Below, piece after piece: positions 58,060-64,000 of a DNA stretch of 64,000 bases (positions are counted from its first letter, which is position 1; the number at the start of each line of letters is the position of its first letter). This DNA comes from Acanthosepion esculentum. Taxonomy: Eukaryota; Mollusca; Cephalopoda; Sepiida; Sepiidae. The position numbers were made by a program, and so were the translations under genes. The notes beneath the pieces were generated by a model. The model was given only the letters and a program-made list of their open reading frames with translations. It made no database searches and was not told the origin of the DNA. The stretch spans positions 74,511,048 through 74,575,047 of the forward strand of contig OZ038485.1 in NCBI GenBank assembly GCA_964036315.1, written 5' to 3'.

Positions 58060-58470
58060 GGTATGGGTCAATGCAAGTTCTCTCGCCACAGGGGTTTCGT
58101 TGGAGTTGACGGAAGTGTTATAGAAGACACATGTTGGCTGCGGCCTGCAAAGGACACCCAACATATCAATTTATCAGAATTGGATGCTATTCTGAAGAGC
58201 GTCAATTTAGCACTACAGTTGGGCACAACGGAGCTACACCTCTTCATGGACTTAGCGTGTGTGCACCAGTGGGTATCAAACATGCTCACCGGCAATGCCA
58301 GAATACGAACTAAAGCAGCAAGTGAGATGCTGATCCGGAGGCATTTGAGTACTCTTGAAAAGCTGATTCAAGAGTATAACTTATTGATCACGATAAGTTT
58401 AGTAACCTCAAGTGACAATCAAGTGGATAAGCTTACAAGAGTACCACAACGATGGTATGATGTGATCAAG
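58060..58470 (+). pseudogene. RNase H of nested LTR element
   Basis: Within the 231-codon frame 58063-58758: FVGVDGSVIEDTCWLRP, HINLSELDAILKSVNLALQL, LHLFMDLACVHQWVSNML and DNQVDKLTRVPQRW. These carry the Asp, Glu, Asp and Asp positions of RNase H. Confidence 0.85.
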
Positions 58471-58479
58471 AAGGAAATC

Positions 58480-59288
58480 GAACCAACATGCCAGATATGC
58501 ACTTCTATGGTGAATGAAACCTCTCCTGATCAGATACGTGTCATACACTGCCAGAGTGGACATCCTGGTGTCAGGCAAACGCTGTACTTTGTGAGACTAG
58601 TTTACCCTATGACATCCAAGGTGGCTGTCAGAAAATGTAAAGAATGCCAGTCAATTGACCTAGCCTCAAGTTTTTGGCCTCGTGGCAACCTAAGTGTGTC
58701 TGGAATCTGGACCCGCCTAGGAATAGACATTACGGTGGGCAACACTATCTTATGTTAATTGATTGCGGCCCCAGTCGATTTGTGATATGTCTTCAACAAG
58801 ACTCAAGAAGCGTCATTCGGCAGTTGGAAAGTATTTTTTTTGAACGAGGCCCACCATCAGAAATCCTAACCGACAATGACACTGCATTTCGCAGTAAGTC
58901 CTTTAAAGATTTCTTGGATGACTGGGGAGTCCAACTTCATTTTCGCTGTGCCTATGTTCCTGCAGGAAACGGTATAGTGAAAAGATCTCATTGGAGCATA
59001 AAGAGAATTGCAGCAAGAAAGCAGTGTTCAATAATGAAGGCATTATATTGGCATAATATCATGCCGAAGGATGATATAGCGTCGACTAATGCGCCTGCCA
59101 ATATGATTCACCGTTACCAACTGAAAGTGAAGAGAATTACTACAACATTACCACCTGATTGTTGTAAGTATCATGATATATACAAAGTTGGGGACAGAGT
59201 ATGGGTGAAAGCTGCCCATGGCCGGTGTACCTCCAGGTATCAAGTGGGTCGCATGACAGTTTGTAAGTCCACAAACAATAATAGTTGA
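58480..59288 (+). pseudogene. Integrase of nested LTR element
   Basis: The zinc-binding domain lies at about 58540-58660 (VIHCQSGHPGVRQTLYFVRL, KCKECQ: HHCC). After a frameshift near 58700 the core has LMLIDCGPSRFVICL (first Asp), SEILTDNDTAFRSKSFKDFL (second Asp) and PAGNGIVKRSHWSIKR. The third catalytic residue, a Glu in related proteins, is Lys (codon 58980-58982). The C-terminal KVGDRVWVKAAHGRC is kept. Confidence 0.88.
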
Positions 59289-59544
59289 CAGGATGCCACG
59301 GCATGTAAAAGATCTTTGCCTTTTCGTTGATTCTGATACATCGCCGAGCGAATCCAATGATGATTCATAGTCTGAAAGTGATCGGATAATTGAGATCTGA
59401 GATCCAGAGCTTCTGGAAACTCGAGATATGTCTGACTCCTCAGGAGACGACTCTCCGACACGTGTAAGGGAGGTAGTTCCATTATGATGAAGCACCAGGA
59501 TAAAGAGAGCTGCTCCTGGCTGTTCAATTTGTGATAATAATATC

Positions 59545-59553
59545 AGGGGGAAG
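59545..59553 (+). promoter_or_regulatory. Polypurine tract of nested LTR element
   Basis: AGGGGGAAG directly precedes the 3' LTR, the usual place for the plus-strand primer. Confidence 0.75.
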
Positions 59554-60051
59554 TATAGCGAAGAAAATGGTGACCTCCCTTGTCAAACCAAGCGACAGCG
59601 TGTCGCGTGTATCCTACGACAGAAAATGTGGAAAAGAAAATTACTTACCAAAAAAAGGGCACGTATTCCACATGACATGCTGAAGACAGAATATTTTTTT
59701 TTTTTTTAAAAGAAAGTCCGTCGCAGGAGTCGCTATAAGAATATTTTGATATGCAAAAATTGAACGTTCTCTCCCAGCTGTCAACGAATGTGAAAATGCT
59801 CGGCTGATAAAAGCAGTCGGTGTTCTCAAATCAAGAAAAGGTTCATGTATTTTGGCTCCCACGTTTGTCGGAAAGTGAGTTATTTTTCTGACTGGTTACA
59901 CGCATTGTGATTTGTGAGATAGTACCGGTGAATCGAGTTTTCGGCATTTCTTTCTGCCCCCGATATTCAAGTCTGAACTTACAGTGATTTGTTCTTTGTG
60001 TTGTGGAAGTAATCTGCAACAAATACTTCTTTTGTTTTCAGAACGCTTACA
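59554..60051 (+). repeat. LTR retrotransposon, 3' LTR (498 bp)
   Basis: Direct copy of 55464-55956; shares TATAGC at the start and CTTACA at the end, followed by the target duplication AGAAT (60052-60056). Confidence 0.92.
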
Positions 60052-60430
60052 AGAATGCATTATATACTGCCTTTACAAGTTATTTACTTACGGCATACAA
60101 AAAATTTATAATACCATACTTGCAATTGGATGAATCCACGGACATAACTGGCAGAACTACAGAAATTAATAGTGAGACACAATGAGGAATGTGCACACAA
60201 TGCTACAACTGAAAGAGCCAGCCATCTCAAGACTCTTTGTAAAGAAGCAGGAGGCAAGATATCCATTTCAGCCTCTTCTTCAGATAGGTTATGAATTAAG
60301 ACATCAGATCCATTTCAACAAGACCACATGTTTCTTCATCCTTGACTTTGGCTGCTCCTGCAGAAGCATATTGTGGATTTGGAGTGGTCAAAATTTGAAT
60401 AGACACCAGGAAGACAGCTGATTTTTATGT
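60052..60430 (+). pseudogene. Older gag fragment, right half, and flanking relic
   Basis: Directly after the 3' LTR the frame ALYTAFTSYLLTAYKKFI and LDESTDI continues the gag that was cut at 55463; compare ALQIAFAPDHFLAYEHFV and LDESVDVF in the nested element. Beyond about 60150 similarity fades. Bases 60150-60430 are less AT-rich and may be more of the same old element, but I could not assign them. Confidence 0.75.
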
Positions 60431-60870
60431 CCTGGTTGTATGAGCAAAGCCACTAGGCAGAAACCTGCTACTTCAGATTAATATCATGAAGGTAGCATGT
60501 TAATACACCCAACGTCTTCTCAATTCGATCAGAGGTAGTATAAGTGAACTGGCATGGTAAAACCACATGTTAGAGTATCCTGTGTTCATTCAAGTCAGAG
60601 AGATATACTAGAAAGAGCTTTGAACAAGATTTGAAAACAGTTATAAGATCTGAAAGAATGGTATCAACAAGGCTCTAAAGTTTTTGAACTGAGTAAAAAA
60701 AAAAAAAAAAAGTTAGTCTAAGAAATATAGTCATATGACTAAAACATAAATAAGCAAGTTTTCAAATTTGTTATATTTGCTTTCTATTGACATGAAATGT
60801 TATCTTTTGATTTAGTTTTAAGCATCACTAAACAACTGGATTTTAAATTTGATTTATTTAATTTTTTCAG

Positions 60871-60945
60871 GTATGACAAACAGACGTGATTTGATTGATG
60901 ATGCCCTTACTCGACCTGGTCGTATGGAGGTGCAGATGGAAATTG
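60871..60945 (+). CDS. NSF: NSF exon 13 (D1 sensor 1 and Arg fingers)
   Basis: Encodes [20 protein letters not shown] then QMEI. N of MTN is sensor 1; the two Arg of RPGR line up with the trans-acting Arg fingers that reach the neighbouring subunit. Most NSFs read NRPD here, whereas this one has NRRD. Acceptor tttcag, donor g|gtgagc. Confidence 0.97.
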
Positions 60946-62064
60946 GTGAGCTTTATCTCTTTAATCTAATTTATGGATATTTTCATAATGTGCATTTTCC
61001 TTGGAAACAGTTGAATTTTGTTAGAAAATTTGAGTTAAAAACTGGGTAATAATCAAGAGATAGCTGTTGATTTTCTTAGTCATTCAGTTCAAAAATTTAA
61101 TGTCATTACCTTTTTATTAGATTTGATTGCAAAATAAACACCAATATTATTAGCCACAGTATCCACAATGTTGCAAGTTCATTATAGCTATTAGTATTCC
61201 ATGTTAATAAGCAATAGAGCCAACTAATAATAGCAGACGTTGGGCAGCAATATTTCATTTAAACATGGTCTATTAAATAAAATGGTTCTAGGAACATTCA
61301 CTATTTTTTGTCGTAGGAAAACTCCCTCTCAGGAATTTTCATTGTAGAAAACTTTGCTGTATAGGATTTTTGCCATAAGATAATTTTGCTGCCTTTTTTT
61401 TTTTTTTAATATACAAAGTACCTTGTTATCAAGTATATCTGGCTCACACTATTGTTATTTTAATTTAAACATTTTAATAAGCGAAGTTATAGAATCAAAA
61501 TCCTGCATCATTAATCCTCATCAGTGAGGAGCACAAAAATTTCAACTTGACACCAAAACCTACGTCACACAATTTCATATTTCAGACTTAACATTAAACT
61601 TTCTGTTAACATAATATCAGTCTGCCAATAATTCTCACTCAAGCAATATGTATTATTTCAAACAAACTTACAACTTGAATACGCAACCAACTTCAATATA
61701 AAATATTTGATCAAAGAAAGATAACCCTTTCAAACTCTCAGTAAGTCTTTTGAAATTTACACAAATTATTTGCGAACATAAACTGTCTTAAATTCACTAT
61801 AAATACCTAAATATTGAAATATATTTTCTTATACTTGAACATACATTATAACAACACACCACTTTTTTGATCTAAAGTATAACTGACATTCAATTCATCA
61901 AACACAAAAACATTTAAAACAATACCACCTTGTTATATAATTAAAATACCCAAATTGAATACCTAATTTGAACACTCGGAGAAGGAGTAAAGTTATATCT
62001 TAAACTTTTTATAATTTCTTTATTCATTCAACAATAATTTTTGTGCAGCCAACCTATCAGTGGT
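60946..62064 (+). other. NSF intron 13, first part
   Basis: AT-rich intron; about 61300-61400 and 61500-62000 may belong to the ends of the MULE element that follows, but no inverted terminal repeat could be defined. Confidence 0.4.
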
Positions 62065-62920
62065 CTATCAAGTGGAAAGTACCCGAGGCGGTGTAAAATT
62101 ATTTGACAATCTTAACTTTGTTTTGTTTACAGAATAGATAGAAAATACAATGAAAAACATATTGGAAATGTGAAAATAAAGAATGTAAAGCTAGAGTGCA
62201 TACCATGATAGAAAATAATAATTTATCTATGGGTAAAACATTTGGTGAACATTGCCATCTATCTCATCCATCAAAACCAAAAATGTACGAAGCAAAAACA
62301 AAATTGAAATTACTAGCCACTAATTCACAAACTTCTGCACGGTTGTTAATTGCAGAAATTTCATCTACTTTAGATCTTTGCTACCAACTTCATTGCATTT
62401 GTCTCTCGATATTAGAGGTTGGAGGCAGAAGAAAAGCCAGGCTCCCCCAATCACAACTGGAAGAAGTCAGTATACAATACCTGAAGAATATAGATTTCTT
62501 GAAAATGGCAAGAACTTTTTATTGTATGATAGTGGTGAAGATGATCCAGATAGAATTGTAATGTTTGGCACTCAAGTTGGCTTAGAGGACATTGCTAATA
62601 ATAAAGATTGGGCTTATGATGGCACTTTTAAATGTAGCCCAGATGTTACATATTATCATAAGACAATATTAGCATACCACATCTTTTTGTTTTGCTATCT
62701 AGTAAATTACAAATAACCTACAGCAGACGTTTTTAGCACCTTGAAGGACTTCCACTCATCATTAGAGCTCAAAACCTTAATGGTTGATTTCAAAAAAGCA
62801 ATTATCAATGCTTTCTGTGATATATTTCCAACAATAAATATAACATGTTGTTTATTTCATATGACTAAGAATATCTATTAACACATTGTGGATATAGGTT
62901 TAAAGTCACACTATCTTACT
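62065..62920 (+). pseudogene. MULE transposase relic with FLYWCH finger
   Basis: On the + strand: VVYQVESTRGGVKLFDNLNF (about 62070-62130), then YWKCENKECKARVHTMIENN and HCHLSHPSKPK (about 62160-62280), a FLYWCH-type zinc finger. Then come ITTGRSQYTIPEEYRFLENG, NFLLYDSGEDDPDRIVMFGT and WAYDGTFKCSPDVTYY (first catalytic Asp, about 62610). Last are STLKDFHSSLELKTLMVDFK and INAFCDIFP (second Asp, about 62785). This is the Mutator-like transposase order. Frame changes near 62120, 62375 and 62715 and a missing C-terminus show it is dead. Confidence 0.8.
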
Positions 62921-63562
62921 GTTATGTTAGGACCAAGGAAGGACAACACGTACACAAGAGTAGAAATAACGAAGATATATTACAAATAATGCAAGACTTC
63001 ATACTTCAAAACCAGCAGTCTTCTGATACCCATGACCCATGGTATTTATGATGGAACAAATTAACTGTTGGATTTTTTTGCAACATCGTCTCAATTTTAG
63101 TGGTGCTTACTTTGACTAATAAAGTAGTCTTTGAGTCAGATTATGACAGTTTAAAACAGCCATTTATTGTTCCAGGCTGATAATTCTGTTGACATTTACA
63201 TCTTTATCAGATGTGAAAATAGAATATCCAAGAGTGAGAATATGAATGAAAATTATTGAAACTGCTATGATTAAAAGAAGACCTAAAATATCTGAAAACG
63301 TAAGACACTGATTCATTTTTGCTTTCTCATTTCTGAATTTGTGATTACTGATGAATTAAAAAATAAAAAATAAACCCTAAAACTCCACTCCTACATGAAG
63401 GCCTACAAATAGGGAAACCTAAACCTCTAATGTAAAATTACTTTGAATATCTTGATTATCAAAATCACGTCTTGTTTGATACAAATGGATGGAATCAATA
63501 CAAAATAATTCTTATTTTCTGTTTTTTCTACCTCTTATTTGCTTGTGCTTTGTGTTGTTCAG
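62921..63562 (+). other. NSF intron 13, last part
   Basis: AT-rich intron ending in the polypyrimidine tract and acceptor 'tgttgttcag'. No further coding sequence recognised. Confidence 0.45.
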
Positions 63563-63750
63563 GTCTCCCTGATGAGAAAGGTAGAGTGGATATATTAAAA
63601 ATTCACACCAAATTGATGAAGGAAAGCAACTTGCTACATGATAATGTCAGTCTTGATGATCTAGCATCAAAAACCAAGAACTTCAGTGGAGCTGAATTGG
63701 AAGGTCTTGTTCGCTGTGCAGTATCCACTGCAATGAACAGTCTAATCAAG
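63563..63750 (+). CDS. NSF: NSF exon 14 (D1 C-terminal lid)
   Basis: Encodes [20 protein letters not shown] then [20 protein letters not shown] and [22 protein letters not shown]. It matches the NSF D1 lid ('GLPDE.GR..IL.IHT..M', '[22 protein letters not shown]'). Acceptor gttcag, donor aag|gtgatt; phase 0 out. The next exons (D1-D2 linker, D2) are beyond the window. Confidence 0.97.
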
Positions 63751-64000
63751 GTGATTTTTCTCTTAAATACAGACATGTAGTCAATATTCTGTCTCTGTGT
63801 ATTGCTCTTTCAGTGCTTTTTTTTTTCTTCTTCTTCTTATGGATGGCAGCCGTCTTCTACCAGAGAAATCATTTCAGATTCTTCTATTCTTTGTTCAAAT
63901 ACTATCATTAATTCATAGTGTGATTATGACAATATGCATCTATAGTTAATTCCCAGGATAAGATATTAATTCAATACTTAGCTAAAAAGAATCAACATAA
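63751..64000 (+). other. NSF intron 14, 5' part
   Basis: Intronic sequence to the window edge; nothing recognised. Confidence 0.6.

Larger units (their letters stand above)
55464..60051 (+). mobile_element. Complete but inactivated LTR retrotransposon, nested insertion
   Basis: A 4.6-kb + strand element: LTR, gag with CCHC knuckle, protease, RT, RNase H, integrase, purine tract, LTR. AGAAT lies at both outer borders (55459-55463 and 60052-60056). It sits in NSF intron 12 in the same orientation as NSF, inside the gag of an older relative. Broken by a stop in gag, several frameshifts, a lost RT Asp and a changed integrase Glu. Domain order is gypsy-like; I recognise the gag (EFNGS, EWIEK, YQQLNSEQKSD) from repeats in molluscs and other invertebrates, but not the clade name. 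Confidence 0.9.
7906..64000 (+). other. NSF: NSF gene locus, 3' end outside the window
   Basis: N-ethylmaleimide-sensitive factor is a hexameric AAA+ ATPase that, with SNAP adaptors, takes apart spent SNARE complexes on cytosolic membrane faces. Fourteen exons join in frame to about 453 codons (vertebrate NSF is about 744 residues). Residues 1-170 form the N domain and about 200-453 the D1 ATPase. Seen in D1: Walker A GPPGTGKT (about residues 255-262), pore-loop region [14 protein letters not shown], Walker [11 protein letters not shown] (D323, E324), sensor-1 region GMTN (N369), Arg fingers in RPGR (about R380 and R383) and [12 protein letters not shown]. All introns are GT-AG and phases agree throughout. 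Differences from the mammalian protein: Thr for the Walker A Cys, and NRRD for NRPD. The D2 domain must lie to the right of the window. Confidence 0.93.

Overview
The window is AT-rich animal genomic DNA. It carries the first two thirds of one host gene, encoding N-ethylmaleimide-sensitive factor (NSF, the SNARE-disassembling AAA+ ATPase), on the + strand. I could place 14 coding exons from about 7.9 kb to 63.75 kb by matching protein segments to NSF and requiring GT/AG borders with consistent phase. Together they encode about 453 residues: the N domain and nearly all of the D1 ATPase domain. The D2 domain and 3' end lie beyond the right edge. Introns are long (intron 1 is about 27.8 kb) and full of decayed transposons. 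Long AT-rich introns, tRNA-derived SINEs and this mix of LTR, LINE, mariner/Tc1 and MULE relics fit a lophotrochozoan. A mollusc, perhaps a cephalopod, is my guess, but nothing here proves it.

Layout: 1-1.44 kb is unassigned AT-rich DNA. 1.44-5.2 kb is a large, very degenerate array in which a TTTTTGTAGAAAA-like core recurs. 5.3-6.7 kb has a fold-back hairpin and a jockey/CR1-like LINE in two opposite pieces. 7.7-7.9 kb is the probable NSF 5' end. Intron 1 (7.9-35.7 kb) holds: a possible inverted-terminal element (9.2-10.4 kb); a decayed minus-strand Ty3/gypsy element of the CsRn1 type with both LTRs (11.4-16.7 kb); SINEs and a Penelope-like fragment (18.1-20.7 kb); a mariner-like relic (20.9-21.35 kb); a full-length but broken minus-strand gypsy/errantivirus-like element with a third, envelope-like gene and ~950-bp LTRs (22.35-32.13 kb); and a second mariner relic (34.3-34.8 kb).

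Exons 2-11 lie between 35.7 and 49.2 kb. Their introns hold a possible 1.75-kb inverted-terminal element, a 102-bp MITE and a deleted Tc1-like element. Intron 11 (49.2-54.9 kb) has a long imperfect inverted repeat and transposon-like minus-strand ORFs. Intron 12 (55.0-60.9 kb) contains a complete but inactivated LTR retrotransposon nested inside the gag gene of an older relative, with a recognisable 5-bp target duplication. Intron 13 (60.9-63.6 kb) contains a FLYWCH/MULE transposase relic.

The host exons form one spliced open frame. Every transposon gene I recognised has stops, frameshifts or lost catalytic residues, so NSF is the only gene here likely to be functional. The most notable signals are recurrent near-perfect fold-back duplications with tiny loops, the nested LTR element, the env-bearing retroelement with a leader splice donor, and the large splice-acceptor-like array upstream of NSF.
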